DNA from: Nitrospira sp.
GTDB taxonomy: Bacteria > Nitrospirota > Nitrospiria > Nitrospirales > Nitrospiraceae
Direction: 5' to 3'
DNA length: 64,000 bases
NCBI GenBank assembly: GCA_015709715.1
Contig: CP054184.1
Location: forward strand, 3,643,001-3,707,000
The stretch's first letter is position 1, and each line of letters opens with the position of its first letter. Under the pieces are notes generated by a model. That model had not been told where the DNA came from, searched no databases, and saw only the letters and a program-made list of their open reading frames with translations. A program made the position numbers and the translations under genes. Positions 32,610 to 42,261 of the stretch are shown here, piece after piece.

Positions 32610-33986
32610 ATGAATGCGCCTATCACACAATCAGCCGGTTTCGAGGGCCGGCCTTCCCGCGCCGTCGGTGTGAGCCTCCCGGGACAGGCGCTGTTTTGGG
32701 CATTTCAGAGCGCCGTGCTGGTCGCCCTCGCCTGCACGAGTTTTTTCCCCATCCTGTTCCGGTATCAGGAGCATGCCGTTATCATCTTGTTCGTGTTGTG
32801 CCTGGGCATGTGCTGGGCGGAGCGGTCGAGCCCTTGGATCAGAACGCCCCTCGATGTCCCCATTGCAGTGTTCGTGTTGTGGGTCCTGGCCACGGTGCCG
32901 TTCGCTACGGATCCGGCCTACAGTTTTGCGGAATGGAAGAAGTTCGTAGCGCAGGTCCTCGTCTATTACTGGAGCCTGCTCGTCCTGCACCGTCGCCGAC
33001 GCAGGGAGCTTCCTCAACAGGTCCTGTCTTCGTTGGTGGCAGGCGCGGCGGCATTGTCCTCCTATGCCATCATTGAATTCCTGGCGCGGGGAGGCACTTG
33101 GCGTGATCGATTCATCCGGGCCCATGCCTTTGGGTCGGATTACAATTGGCTCAGCACCTATATGGTGATGACGATTCCGGTGGTGGCCGGGTTGGTTGCC
33201 GTGGCGGCGCGAGGGCGGTGGAGAGCGGTCCAAGCTGGTGCGCTCGTGTTGACCGGCGCGGCGCAGCTGTTTTCCTATACGCGGGGGGGATGGCTCGGCC
33301 ATGCTGCTCAAGGAGTCATGGCGGCGCTCATGGTCGGGGGACGCCGGTTGCTGTTGGGCGTGTTGGGCGCGATCGTCTTGGTCGGTGCCGGACTCGTGGT
33401 CGCCTCGCAGGTGGGGTTACAGAAGGATACCGTCGACTCCACGACCGTGGGCACCAGGCTCGCCGTCTGGTCGATCGGCCTGCGCGAGGTGGCGGCCTCT
33501 CCGTTGGTCGGCATCGGCTACGGAAATAATTCGTTCGTGAAGAAGTTCCCGCAGTACTCGCTGGAAAACCAGGCGGGCATCCCGGAACGCGAGCGGGTGA
33601 TCCCGGCGATGCACAGCACGTTTCTCATGGTGGCTTTGGGAAGCGGTCTTCCGGCCTTGGCGGGCCTGCTCTGGATCTTTGTCGCCCTCCTCCGTCGGCT
33701 TTTGCCGGTACCCTGGGTCCCGGCGACGAGTGATCGTCGGACCTGGTTGGCGGTGGCGATTGGGTTGGCGGTGCTCGGATTCGGTGTGCGGAATTGTTTC
33801 GACTATATGTTCATGGGCAGCCTAGCCCATGTCTTTTGGTTGCTGGCCGCCGTCGGCGTGACCCTGACCAATCCGACGTGGCACGACCTGGTCGCCGGGA
33901 GGGACGGGGAGATCCGCACGGAGAGCAACAGACGCCCGGACACATCCGGCACGGGCCATGCGGGAGTGCGAACGACCACGGCTTGA
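32610..33986 (+). CDS. O-antigen ligase/polymerase family membrane protein (Wzy_C/WaaL-like)
   Basis: This is a 458-residue polytopic inner-membrane protein with about ten to twelve hydrophobic segments. The periplasmic-loop motif [14 protein letters not shown] and the later [16 protein letters not shown] are typical of the Wzy_C domain. The same holds for [20 protein letters not shown] near the C-terminal helices. It either polymerises O-units (Wzy) or ligates glycan to lipid A-core (WaaL), which motifs alone do not separate. ATG 32610 is chosen because it lies after the -10 box at 32569-32574; an in-frame ATG-like start at 32502 would lie inside the promoter. A second such protein begins at 63415. 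Confidence 0.88.
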   Translation: MNAPITQSAGFEGRPSRAVGVSLPGQALFWAFQSAVLVALACTSFFPILFRYQEHAVIILFVLCLGMCWAERSSPWIRTPLDVPIAVFVLWVLATVPFATDPAYSFAEWKKFVAQVLVYYWSLLVLHRRRRRELPQQVLSSLVAGAAALSSYAIIEFLARGGTWRDRFIRAHAFGSDYNWLSTYMVMTIPVVAGLVAVAARGRWRAVQAGALVLTGAAQLFSYTRGGWLGHAAQGVMAALMVGGRRLLLGVLGAIVLVGAGLVVASQVGLQKDTVDSTTVGTRLAVWSIGLREVAASPLVGIGYGNNSFVKKFPQYSLENQAGIPERERVIPAMHSTFLMVALGSGLPALAGLLWIFVALLRRLLPVPWVPATSDRRTWLAVAIGLAVLGFGVRNCFDYMFMGSLAHVFWLLAAVGVTLTNPTWHDLVAGRDGEIRTESNRRPDTSGTGHAGVRTTTA

Positions 33987-34092
33987 CAGGACCGGCGAGA
34001 TCGATCAAAAGAAGACGGACGCGCATGTCGCGCCGGACGGAGAAAGCCGAGATGGGCTCGTACAGCGGCAGCATGATCACAGTGGGGCGCGG

Positions 34093-35100
34093 GTGAAGGC
34101 ACTGATAACCGGGATCACCGGTCAAGACGGGTCGTACCTGGCCGAATTCCTCCTCGCGAAGGGCTATGATGTCTATGGCATCATCCGTCGCTCCAGTTCC
34201 TTCAATACCGCCCGCATCGACGGCATCTATCAAGATCCGCACATCACCGACGCCAAATTGCATTTGCTGTACGGCGATCTGAACGACGCGAGTTCTTTGA
34301 ATAAGGTCTTGCGCACGATTCGCCCGGATGAAATCTACAATCTCGGGGCGCAAAGTCACGTTCGGGTCAGTTTCGACATCCCCGAATATACCGGAGAGAT
34401 CACCGGCCTGGGGACCGTCCGGCTGTTGGAAGCCATCCGTGAATCAGGACTGCGCCCCAAGTTTTACCAGGCCTCTTCGAGCGAGATGTTCGGCAAGGTG
34501 CTGGAGGTGCCGCAACGGGAAACCACCCCCTTCTATCCCCGTAGTCCCTATGGCGCGGCGAAGGTCTATGCCCACTGGATCACCGTGAACTACCGTGAAG
34601 CCTACGGGCTGTTCGCCTGCAACGGCATCCTGTTCAACCATGAGTCGCCGCGCCGTGGCGAAACGTTCGTCACGCGCAAGATCACCAAGGCGGCGGCCCG
34701 CATCAAGTTGGGGCTGCAACGGGACCTATTTCTCGGCAACCTCGAAGCCAAGCGGGACTGGGGCTATGCGGGCGACTATGTGGAAGCCATGTGGCTGATG
34801 CTGCAGCAGGAGCAGCCGGACGACTATGTGGTGGCGACGGGCGAGACCCATACGGTGCGTGAGTTCCTGGATGTCGCCTTCGGTCATCTCGGGCTCGACT
34901 GGCAACAGCACGTCCAGATCGATCCGCGGTACTATCGGCCGACGGAGGTCGATCTGTTGATCGGCGATGCGGCCAAGGCGCGGCAACGGCTGGGCTGGAA
35001 ACCGACGGTCGATTTCCGACATCTGGCGGTCATGATGGTCGAAGCCGACTTGGAAGCGGAGCGTGTAAAGCTGCAAGGCACTGCTTCGAGGGGAGCGTAG
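34093..35100 (+). CDS. gmd: GDP-mannose 4,6-dehydratase
   Basis: Gmd turns GDP-D-mannose into GDP-4-keto-6-deoxymannose, the precursor of GDP-L-fucose and other deoxysugars. The 335-residue SDR protein has [53 protein letters not shown] and [10 protein letters not shown] (YxxxK). GTG 34093 places the Rossmann strand at the N-terminus; an in-frame start at 33958 would overlap the preceding gene. A TTGACA at 33983-33988 lies upstream, but its -10 partner is poor. The stop is followed directly by fcl. GDP-mannose synthesis genes (manB/manC) are not in the window. Confidence 0.95.
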   Translation: MKALITGITGQDGSYLAEFLLAKGYDVYGIIRRSSSFNTARIDGIYQDPHITDAKLHLLYGDLNDASSLNKVLRTIRPDEIYNLGAQSHVRVSFDIPEYTGEITGLGTVRLLEAIRESGLRPKFYQASSSEMFGKVLEVPQRETTPFYPRSPYGAAKVYAHWITVNYREAYGLFACNGILFNHESPRRGETFVTRKITKAAARIKLGLQRDLFLGNLEAKRDWGYAGDYVEAMWLMLQQEQPDDYVVATGETHTVREFLDVAFGHLGLDWQQHVQIDPRYYRPTEVDLLIGDAAKARQRLGWKPTVDFRHLAVMMVEADLEAERVKLQGTASRGA

Positions 35101-35103
35101 GTG

Positions 35104-36048
35104 ATGGAGAAACAGGCGCGTATCTATGTCGCCGGCCATCGAGGCATGGTCGGTTCCGCGATCGTCAGGGCCCTCAGGGCTCGCGGATACGACAATGTCC
35201 TGTTGCGAACCAGCCAAGAGCTGGACTTGCGCGACAATCGCCAAGTCGCTGCCTGGTTCGCGGAGGCCAAGCCGGACTATGTGTTCCTGGCCGCGGCGAA
35301 AGTCGGCGGCATCCTGGCGAACAGCACCTTTCCCGCCGATTTCATCTACGACAACTTAGCGATTCAAACCAATGTGATTCACCAGGCCTATAACCATGCG
35401 GTCAAGAAGCTCTTGCTGCTGGGGTCGTCCTGCATCTATCCGCGCGATGCGCCGCAACCGATGAAGGAGGAGTATCTCCTGACCGGTCCGCTCGAACCGA
35501 CCAATGAATGGTACGCGGTGGCCAAGATTGCGGGCATCAAGATGTGCCAGGCCTATCGGTGGCAGTACGGTTGCGATTTCATTGCCGCGATGCCGACCAA
35601 CCTGTACGGGCCCCACGATAACTTCGATCTACAGACGGCCCATGTGCTGGCAGCCTTGCTGCGGCGCTTCCATGAGGCGCGGGAGCAGGGCACGGTGCCC
35701 ACCCTCTGGGGCAGCGGCAAGCCGCGGCGGGAGTTCCTGCATGTGGACGACTGTGCGGAAGCCTGCCTGTTTCTCATGGATCACTATTCCGATCCCATGA
35801 TCATGAACGTCGGTGCCGGTGAAGATATCGCCATCGCCGAGTTGGCCAGGCTGGTGGCAGAGGTCGTCGGTTATCGAGGACCCGTCCAGTGGGATCGCAG
35901 CAAGCCCGACGGGATGCCGCGCAAACTCATGGACTCCGGTCGTATGGCCTCCTTGGGGTGGAAGCCGACCATCGCGCTGAAGGAAGGGCTGCGCCGGACG
36001 TACGACTGGTACCGGCAGATGATCCTGTCGCAGACCGGGGCTTCATGA
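35104..36048 (+). CDS. fcl: GDP-L-fucose synthase (GDP-4-keto-6-deoxymannose epimerase/reductase)
   Basis: Fcl (WcaG) epimerises and reduces GDP-4-keto-6-deoxymannose to GDP-L-fucose with NADPH. The 314-residue SDR protein has IYVAGHRGMVGSAIV with the dinucleotide motif at 11-17, AAKVGGI, LGSSCIYP, WYAVAKIAGIKMCQAYR (YxxxK) and TNLYGPHDNFD, all diagnostic. ATG 35104 is preferred; GTG 35101 on the base after the gmd stop is an alternative sharing the GGGGAG site at 35090-35095. With gmd it forms the complete route from GDP-mannose. Fucose is therefore a likely component of the glycan. Confidence 0.95.
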   Translation: MEKQARIYVAGHRGMVGSAIVRALRARGYDNVLLRTSQELDLRDNRQVAAWFAEAKPDYVFLAAAKVGGILANSTFPADFIYDNLAIQTNVIHQAYNHAVKKLLLLGSSCIYPRDAPQPMKEEYLLTGPLEPTNEWYAVAKIAGIKMCQAYRWQYGCDFIAAMPTNLYGPHDNFDLQTAHVLAALLRRFHEAREQGTVPTLWGSGKPRREFLHVDDCAEACLFLMDHYSDPMIMNVGAGEDIAIAELARLVAEVVGYRGPVQWDRSKPDGMPRKLMDSGRMASLGWKPTIALKEGLRRTYDWYRQMILSQTGAS

Positions 36049-36144
36049 GCTGGGACTCCGCCGCTCACCACGCCCTTGCCGTCGACTCGCCGCCGTTCCT
36101 CCATGTGGGGCTACTGCCGTCATGAACCTGCGGAGTGCCGGTCC

Positions 36145-38043
36145 ATGTGCGGCATAGTCGGCACGTTGGTGTTTGACGGAGGGAGCTTCCGCGTCACTGA
36201 ACCCTACCTCGTCAAGATGAGGGACCGCATGGTGCACCGCGGGCCAGATGGGGCCGGGCTCTGGATCGAGGCCGGCGGGCGGATCGGTCTGGGCCATCGG
36301 CGGCTCTCGATCATCGACCTCGCGTCGTCGGCAGCGCAGCCCATGCCCAACGAAGATGAGCGGCTATGGATCGCGTTCAACGGCGAAATCTACAACCATG
36401 CGGCGATCAGGCGAGAACTGGAAACGCTGGGCGGCCATCGGTGGAGGACCGACCATTCCGACACCGAAGTCATCCTCCACGCCTTCGAAACCTGGGGCAT
36501 CGGCTGCCTTGATAAATTTCGCGGCATGTTTGCCATCGCCCTGTGGGATGGACGTCGTCGGGAGTTGTGGCTGATCCGCGATCGGATCGGTGTGAAGCCC
36601 CTCTACTACAGCCTGCACCACGGTCGGCTGACCTTCGCGTCGGAGATCAAGGCGCTGCTGGAAGATCCCGACCAACCGAAAGCTTTGCACGAAGAATCGC
36701 TGTTCCACTACCTGTCTTTTCTGACGGCCCCCGCTCCACAGACCCTGTTTCACGGCATCAAGAAGATTCCCGGCGGCACCTGGCTGCGGGTACAGGCCGA
36801 CGGAACAATAGAAGAGCGCCGGTATTGGGATGTGTGGGACCACACCGCACCGCTGGTCGGCCGTTCGGATGGCGACATCGCCGCCTGCGTCTTGGAGAAG
36901 CTGCGGGAGTCGGTTGCGCTGCGCAAGGTGAGTGATGTGCCGGTCGGGGTGTTTCTGTCCGGAGGAGTCGATTCGAGCACCAACGCGGCGCTGTTTTCCC
37001 AAGGAGAGGCCAGGCCGGTCCGTACGTTCACGATCGGGTATGACCGGGAATACGCCAGCTATCGCAACGAATTGGCCCATGCTCGCTTGGTGGCGAACCA
37101 TGTCGGGGCGGAGCACCATGAGCGGCTCCTGTCCGTGGACGACCTCATTAACTTCCTCCCGCAAATGGTCGTGCTGCAGGATGAACCGATCGCCGACCCG
37201 GTCTGCATCCCGGTGTATTACGTGTCGCAGCTGGCTCGCGAGCGGGGGGTGATCGTCTGCCAAGTGGGCGAAGGGGCGGATGAGTTGTTCTGGGGGTATC
37301 CGGCTTGGAAAACCGCGCTGCAACTCGAGGCCTGGAATCGATGGCCCGTGCCGTTCTTCGCGAAACGATGCGGCCTCCACCTGCTGCGGTGGATCGGCCA
37401 GGGCGAGTCGTTTCATTATGAGCGGCTGCGGCGAGGGCTGCTCAACCAGCCGGTTTTCTGGGGCGGGGCGGAAGCCTTTCCCGAGGCGCTGAAGCAACGG
37501 CTGTTGTCCCCGTCGCTCAGAAAACGATTCCGCGACCTCACATCCTGGGAAGCGATCCGGCCGATTCGTCAGCGGTTTGAAGCCAAGGCCTGGGAACAGA
37601 GTCCGCTCCAGTGGATGAGTTACTTAGATCTGAATTTCAGGCTTCCCGAATTGCTGCTGATGCGCGTCGACAAGATGAGTATGGGAGCCGGTCTGGAAGC
37701 GCGCGTACCGTTCTTGGACCATGAGTTCGTGCAAATGGCCATGAGCATTCCCGAAGCCGTGAAGACCAGGGGCGGGGTCATGAAAACCCTCTTGAAACAG
37801 GCGGTGCGCGGGGTGATTCCGGACCGCATCATCGATCGGCCGAAGCAGGGTTTCGGGGTGCCGGTGCATGAGTGGATGCAGGGCCGCCTCGGCTCCCTCA
37901 TGCAGGAGACGTTGACGGACTTTTGCCGCCGGACCGACCTGCTCGATGGCGCCGAGGCCATGCGCGTGTTGCGCGATCAGCGTGATCCCCGTGGCTGGTA
38001 CCTGTTCAACTTGGCGCTCTGGTGGAGAACCTACCTTGCCTAG
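36145..38043 (+). CDS. asnB: AsnB-type glutamine-dependent amidotransferase (asparagine synthase family), copy 1
   Basis: The 632-residue protein starts MCGIVGTLVF with the nucleophile Cys2, the mark of a class II glutamine amidotransferase, and has RGPDG and NGEIYNH in the glutaminase half. The synthetase half has SGGVDSS (PP-loop) and a C-terminal VPFLDHEFV. Because Cys2 must be exposed, ATG 36145 is the only sensible start. In surface-glycan loci AsnB-like enzymes (for example WbpS in Pseudomonas O-antigen) amidate uronic acid sugars rather than make asparagine, which is the likely role beside a heparinase-like gene. A second copy is at 54706. Confidence 0.93.
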   Translation: MCGIVGTLVFDGGSFRVTEPYLVKMRDRMVHRGPDGAGLWIEAGGRIGLGHRRLSIIDLASSAAQPMPNEDERLWIAFNGEIYNHAAIRRELETLGGHRWRTDHSDTEVILHAFETWGIGCLDKFRGMFAIALWDGRRRELWLIRDRIGVKPLYYSLHHGRLTFASEIKALLEDPDQPKALHEESLFHYLSFLTAPAPQTLFHGIKKIPGGTWLRVQADGTIEERRYWDVWDHTAPLVGRSDGDIAACVLEKLRESVALRKVSDVPVGVFLSGGVDSSTNAALFSQGEARPVRTFTIGYDREYASYRNELAHARLVANHVGAEHHERLLSVDDLINFLPQMVVLQDEPIADPVCIPVYYVSQLARERGVIVCQVGEGADELFWGYPAWKTALQLEAWNRWPVPFFAKRCGLHLLRWIGQGESFHYERLRRGLLNQPVFWGGAEAFPEALKQRLLSPSLRKRFRDLTSWEAIRPIRQRFEAKAWEQSPLQWMSYLDLNFRLPELLLMRVDKMSMGAGLEARVPFLDHEFVQMAMSIPEAVKTRGGVMKTLLKQAVRGVIPDRIIDRPKQGFGVPVHEWMQGRLGSLMQETLTDFCRRTDLLDGAEAMRVLRDQRDPRGWYLFNLALWWRTYLA

Positions 38044-38046
38044 ACG

Positions 38047-40173
38047 ATGCGCCTTCCTCCCATGAGCCGCGACCGGCCCTTAACCGGCACAGAACGCCTC
38101 CGCGCCAAGCTCCACCACCTGGGACTGGGCGCCACAGGACTCATGCTGGTCCGGAAGGCTCTCCGGCCGTGGTCGACCAGACGGCGTCGTCGGCAGGCGA
38201 CTCCAGAACGGTACGCGGTCGGGAAGGACGGATTGGCCGCCGCGCTCGGCACGTCGGCGCAGGAGCTCGAGGCCGCTGTCGCCGCCATCCGACAGCAACT
38301 GGCGCAGCGTATGCCGGTACAACCTGGTGACCGGCCGACGATCCGCGAGCGGTATCGACAGCAAGCGCCGGATCAGTTGCGCACGACCCTCGAAGCCGCC
38401 GACCAGATCTGTCGTCATGTGTTCGATCTCCTGGGATCGGGCCCTGTCGCCCTCGGAGATCGGATCGATTGGCATCGCGATTTCAAGAGCGGCTTTCGCT
38501 GGGATCCGACGGCTCCTTTCATGGATATCGCCGAGGGGCGGGGGAATGGCGTCGACATCAAGGTGCCCTGGGAGTTGTCGCGGGGACAGCAGGTTGTCCT
38601 GCTGGCGCAGGCTGCGTGGCTGAGCGGAGAGTCGCGCTACGCCCGCGAGTGCGTGGCGCAGATGGCCGATTGGATTGCGGCCAACCCGGCCGGATATGGG
38701 GTGAATTGGGCCTGTCCGATGGACGTGGCGATTCGAGCCGTGAACTGGTTGTGGGCCCTCTCGCTCCTCGCACCCTCCTCCGAACTGACCGAGGCGATCC
38801 TGGCGGACATCGTCGCCTCTCTCGTTGCGCACGGCCGCTTCCTCACGGACAACCTGGAAGTCCGCGAAGACGGTGTCACCACGAATCACTACCTGGCCGA
38901 TATCGTGGGGCTGCTCTACTTAGGCCTCTGCTTGAAGGAGGTCGGCGAGGCCGGGCCGTGGCGCACGCTTGCCGTCGGCGAACTCGTTCGCGAAATGGAC
39001 CGACAGGTCCTGCCCGACGGCGTCCACTACGAATCGAGCCTGTCGTACCATCGGCTGGTCGCGGAAATGTTCCTGTCCTCCGCCCTGCTCTGTCGGCGCC
39101 ACGGGGTCGTGTTGCCTCCTGCTTTTCACGAACGCCTGAAGAAGATGTGCGAGTTCGTGTGGGTCTATACGAAGCCGAACGGCCTGGCCCCGCAAGTCGG
39201 CGATGGGGACAACGGCCGCCTGCATATCCTCTCAGGGTACGGCTGTGGTGATGTGCGTGACCACCGCCATCTGTTGGCCGCCGGAGGCCTGCTCTATGAT
39301 CGAACCGACTGGATCGCGGCTGCCGGTCCCTGGTGGATCGAAAGCCTCTGGCTTGGCGGCGCAGACCGGCCTCGCCAGGGAGAGGCATCCGTGGACCGGT
39401 TGCCGCAGAGCCGGGCGTTCGCGACCGCCGGCTTCTACATCCTTCGCGATCGCGACGACTACGTCCTGTTCAACTGCAACGCTCCCGGCACCAACGGGGT
39501 GGGGACGCATAAACACAATGATCTGCTCTCTGTGGAACTGCAGCTCGGCGGGGAAGATATCCTTGTGGATCCCGGTTGTTTTCTCTATACTTCCGACCCT
39601 CAGGCCTACGAGCGCTTCCGTCGCACCGCGCACCACTCGACGGTCATGGTGGATGAGGCGGAGCAGAATCGCGTGATCCCCGGGAAACTCTTTTGCCTCC
39701 ATCCGGATAGTCGTGTGCAAGTCCTGCAGTGGGACGATGGACCGGCTGTCCAATCGGTTGTAGCCGAACATGACGGGTACGGACGGCTGACCGCTCCGGT
39801 CATCCACCGCCGGGACCTCCGTTACGATCGTGATCGTGCGACATGGCTGGTGGTCGATCGGCTGACTGGGTCCTCCGGCGCCTCGCACTCGCATCGGCTG
39901 GAATGGACCCTGGTCTTCGCCCCCCACTGCCGTCTCGAGCCCATCGAACAGGGCTGGAGTCTCGTGACCCCACGCGGGCGATTCCGGCTGGACGGGCCGC
40001 ACCTGCAGGCCGGAGGACAAGACATGCCTATCCGTGCCTCCGTCGAACAGGGGCTGGTGGCTCCGCGCTATGGCGTGACCTTCGAGACGTCTCTGCTTCG
40101 GTGGCAATGGGACGGGCCCCTGCCGGTGGAAGGACGGTTTTCGATTTCCCGGCAGGTACATGCTCCGAGGTGA
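38047..40173 (+). CDS. Heparinase II/III-family protein
   Basis: This 708-residue protein has a helical alginate-lyase-like N-terminal half (DVAIRAVNWLWALSLL, SLSYHRLVAEMFLSSALL) and a beta-sandwich heparinase II/III-like second half. The hallmark GVGTHKHNDLLSVEL and a later RTAHHSTVMVDE carry the conserved His residues. Family enzymes cleave or epimerise uronic acid-containing polysaccharides. No signal peptide is visible at the N-terminus, so the protein may stay inside or the true start may differ. It follows asnB with 3 bases between, and this pair recurs in exopolysaccharide clusters. ATG 38062 is an alternative start. Confidence 0.9.
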   Translation: MRLPPMSRDRPLTGTERLRAKLHHLGLGATGLMLVRKALRPWSTRRRRRQATPERYAVGKDGLAAALGTSAQELEAAVAAIRQQLAQRMPVQPGDRPTIRERYRQQAPDQLRTTLEAADQICRHVFDLLGSGPVALGDRIDWHRDFKSGFRWDPTAPFMDIAEGRGNGVDIKVPWELSRGQQVVLLAQAAWLSGESRYARECVAQMADWIAANPAGYGVNWACPMDVAIRAVNWLWALSLLAPSSELTEAILADIVASLVAHGRFLTDNLEVREDGVTTNHYLADIVGLLYLGLCLKEVGEAGPWRTLAVGELVREMDRQVLPDGVHYESSLSYHRLVAEMFLSSALLCRRHGVVLPPAFHERLKKMCEFVWVYTKPNGLAPQVGDGDNGRLHILSGYGCGDVRDHRHLLAAGGLLYDRTDWIAAAGPWWIESLWLGGADRPRQGEASVDRLPQSRAFATAGFYILRDRDDYVLFNCNAPGTNGVGTHKHNDLLSVELQLGGEDILVDPGCFLYTSDPQAYERFRRTAHHSTVMVDEAEQNRVIPGKLFCLHPDSRVQVLQWDDGPAVQSVVAEHDGYGRLTAPVIHRRDLRYDRDRATWLVVDRLTGSSGASHSHRLEWTLVFAPHCRLEPIEQGWSLVTPRGRFRLDGPHLQAGGQDMPIRASVEQGLVAPRYGVTFETSLLRWQWDGPLPVEGRFSISRQVHAPR

Positions 40174-40201
40174 CGCGCCTCGGCGGGTACGGCAGGATCG
40201 T

Positions 40202-40741
40202 ATGAAAGCATTGACCATCTGGTTGACCGGCTTGCCCTGCGCGGGGAAGACGACCCTGGCCAACATGTTGGCGCGACGCCTTTTGGCGCAGGGCCTGACC
40301 AATGTGGAGGTCATGGACGGGGATGTGGTCCGTACCCATCTGTCCAAGGGGTTGGGGTTTTCTCGTGCCGATCGCGATACGAACGTACTGCGTATCGGGT
40401 GGGTCTGCCAGGTCTTGACGAAGCACGGAGTGTGCAGTATCGTCGCCGCCGTTTCGCCCTTTCGGTCTGCGAGAAACGAGGTGCGGGCGATGGTCGAAAA
40501 GGTCGGAGGAGTCGGCTCGTTCGTCGAGGTGTGGGTCCGTTGCGGAGTCGACGAATGTATCCGGCGGGACGTGAAGGGCATGTATGCCAAGGCGCTCCGA
40601 GGAGAGATCCAGCAGTTCACCGGCGTGTCGGACCCCTATGAAGAGCCGTTGGCGGCCGAGGTCGTGGTCGACACGAGCGCCGAGCCTCCGGACGCATCCG
40701 TCACCCGCATCCTGGAGGTCGTTCACCGTGCCGCGCCATGA
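40202..40741 (+). CDS. cysC: Adenylylsulfate kinase CysC (APS kinase)
   Basis: CysC phosphorylates adenosine 5'-phosphosulfate to PAPS, the sulfate donor. The 179-residue protein has the P-loop GLPCAGKTT at 10-18, MDGDVVRTHLS, the APS-binding segment GLGFSRADRDTN, VSPFRSARNEVRAMV and GVSDPYEEPL, matching APS kinases over the full length. ATG 40202 is preceded by a CAGGAT-type site. The stop overlaps the flippase ATG by ATGA. ATP sulfurylase (cysD/cysN) is not present here, so APS must come from elsewhere. With the sulfotransferase at 46855 this supports local sulfation of the glycan. Confidence 0.94.
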   Translation: MKALTIWLTGLPCAGKTTLANMLARRLLAQGLTNVEVMDGDVVRTHLSKGLGFSRADRDTNVLRIGWVCQVLTKHGVCSIVAAVSPFRSARNEVRAMVEKVGGVGSFVEVWVRCGVDECIRRDVKGMYAKALRGEIQQFTGVSDPYEEPLAAEVVVDTSAEPPDASVTRILEVVHRAAP

Positions 40742-42207
40742 GCCGCGTATTGCATGATGCCCCTTCGCCAAAGGCTCGCATGGGGGTGGAGGCGAGCTTT
40801 CTGTGGTTTCTGCTGCCGACTCTGCTCCAAACCCTGCTGGGCGTCGGCGTCATGGTTCCCCTCACGACGTATTACCTGGATCCCGCCGATCTGGGAACGG
40901 TCGCCATTCTCACGGCCTTCGCCATGCTCGTGACGCCGCTGGCCACCACCGGCGACAATTGGGTGTTATCGAGCCACTGGCATGCTACGTCGGAGGCTGA
41001 TCGCAAGGAATTGCTCTTCAACCTCTTGCTGGCCAATCTGGGGATGAAGGTCTGTTGGGCGACCCTGTTCTGGTTGGCGGCCCCGCTGTTGTTGCCCCGC
41101 GTGATTCGCGACTATCGTCCCGAATATCACCATTATTTCGGCCTGGCCCTGCTGGGGTTGGTGGCGGGCACCTTTTGGCCGACGTTGAGCGCGTTGATGG
41201 TGATCGAGCGGGCGCCCGTGAGCCACGCGGTGAATGAATCGCTCCAATGGAGTGCCGGCGCGCTTACGACCGTGATCGGCCTGGTGGTGGCGAAGCTCGG
41301 CGTGCTGGCCCTGTTCTTGGCCCCGATCGCCGCCGGGCTCATGTCCATGGGGCATGGACTCTGGTACGGTGCGGGCCGCGTGGCCTTCCGACCAAGCAGG
41401 CGCTGGGGAAAAGAAATCATGCGGACCGGATTACCGGCGGTTCCCTTCGCCATCATGGACGTGCTGTCGAACAGTCTCGATCGCTTCGTCATCCAACGGT
41501 GGTTGGATCTCTCGACCCTGGGGATTTACGCCCATTCGCAAAGTTATCGCGGGATGTTCGTGACCATGACCAAGGCCTATTCGCGCACGATGACCCCGAC
41601 GTTTCTGGAGCTCTTCGCCCAACCGAAGGCCGAGTCGCCTCAACAGGTTGAACAGGTTGTGTCGCTGTGGTACCTCTGTGTCACGGCGGGCGGGATTGTG
41701 GTCACGCTGTTCGCGCCGGAAGTGATCCATCTGCTGACGCACGGAAAGTTCGATCGGGCTGCGGAGTTGGTGCCGATTTGGTTTCTCCTCGTCTTGGCGC
41801 ATACTGCGGCGATCCCCTATACGCAGTATCTGCTCACGGTACGGCAGAACGTGCTCTTGTCGTGGTCGTCGGTGGGCATGAGTGTGGTGACGATGGTCAT
41901 GGTCTGCGTGGCCACGTGGCAATTCGGTGTGCTCGGCGCGACCGGCGCCGCTGTGGCGGGCTCGTTCGCGCTGCACGGCATTCGGTTCCTTCTGGCCCGC
42001 CGGTTCGGCTGTCCCTATGGGTTGGAGCCGGGGCTGCTCTGGGGGCTGGGAATCGTCCTCGGCGTCTACCTCCTGACGTACTGGGTGGGCGTGCCGTTCA
42101 CGGCGAAGCTGCTGCTTACGGGGGTGGTTGTGGCCACGGTCTTGGTCAAGGCTGCACCGTTCTGTTCGAACGGAAGGTGGGCGACCCTGTGGCCGACCTC
42201 TAAGTAA
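40738..42207 (+). CDS. Polysaccharide flippase, Wzx-like (oligosaccharide transporter of MOP type)
   Basis: This is a 489-residue polytopic membrane protein with about twelve hydrophobic segments, no signal peptide and the polysaccharide-transporter pattern GVGVMVPLTTYYLDPADLGTV at the first helix pair. Its size and charge fit Wzx-type flippases, which move undecaprenyl-linked repeat units to the periplasm. It shares an operon with glycosyltransferases, sugar genes and an O-antigen ligase/polymerase, so Wzx/Wzy assembly is the probable route. ATG 40738 overlaps the cysC stop. MATE-type transporters are the main alternative, less likely here. Confidence 0.88.
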   Translation: MSRVLHDAPSPKARMGVEASFLWFLLPTLLQTLLGVGVMVPLTTYYLDPADLGTVAILTAFAMLVTPLATTGDNWVLSSHWHATSEADRKELLFNLLLANLGMKVCWATLFWLAAPLLLPRVIRDYRPEYHHYFGLALLGLVAGTFWPTLSALMVIERAPVSHAVNESLQWSAGALTTVIGLVVAKLGVLALFLAPIAAGLMSMGHGLWYGAGRVAFRPSRRWGKEIMRTGLPAVPFAIMDVLSNSLDRFVIQRWLDLSTLGIYAHSQSYRGMFVTMTKAYSRTMTPTFLELFAQPKAESPQQVEQVVSLWYLCVTAGGIVVTLFAPEVIHLLTHGKFDRAAELVPIWFLLVLAHTAAIPYTQYLLTVRQNVLLSWSSVGMSVVTMVMVCVATWQFGVLGATGAAVAGSFALHGIRFLLARRFGCPYGLEPGLLWGLGIVLGVYLLTYWVGVPFTAKLLLTGVVVATVLVKAAPFCSNGRWATLWPTSK

Positions 42208-42248
42208 CGCGCGCAGGCGAGGAGCGTGGATTGAGAAGCAATGGAGTG

Positions 42249-42255
42249 AAAGGAG
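42249..42255 (+). promoter_or_regulatory. Ribosome-binding site deciding the start of the C-methyltransferase
   Basis: AAAGGAG ends six bases before ATG 42262 and abuts ATG 42256. The optimum spacing therefore selects 42262 as the translation start. Confidence 0.7.
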
Positions 42256-42261
42256 ATGCCG

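Noticed and set aside
33983-34011. TTGACA before gmd as a promoter
   Set aside because: The -35 box is perfect but the best -10 candidate (CAAAAG at 34006-34011) matches only three positions. I keep it as a weak possibility, not a feature.
39232-40620. Long minus-strand frame (462 codons) opposite the heparinase-like gene and cysC
   Set aside because: The plus strand carries heparinase and APS kinase motifs; the minus product shows none.
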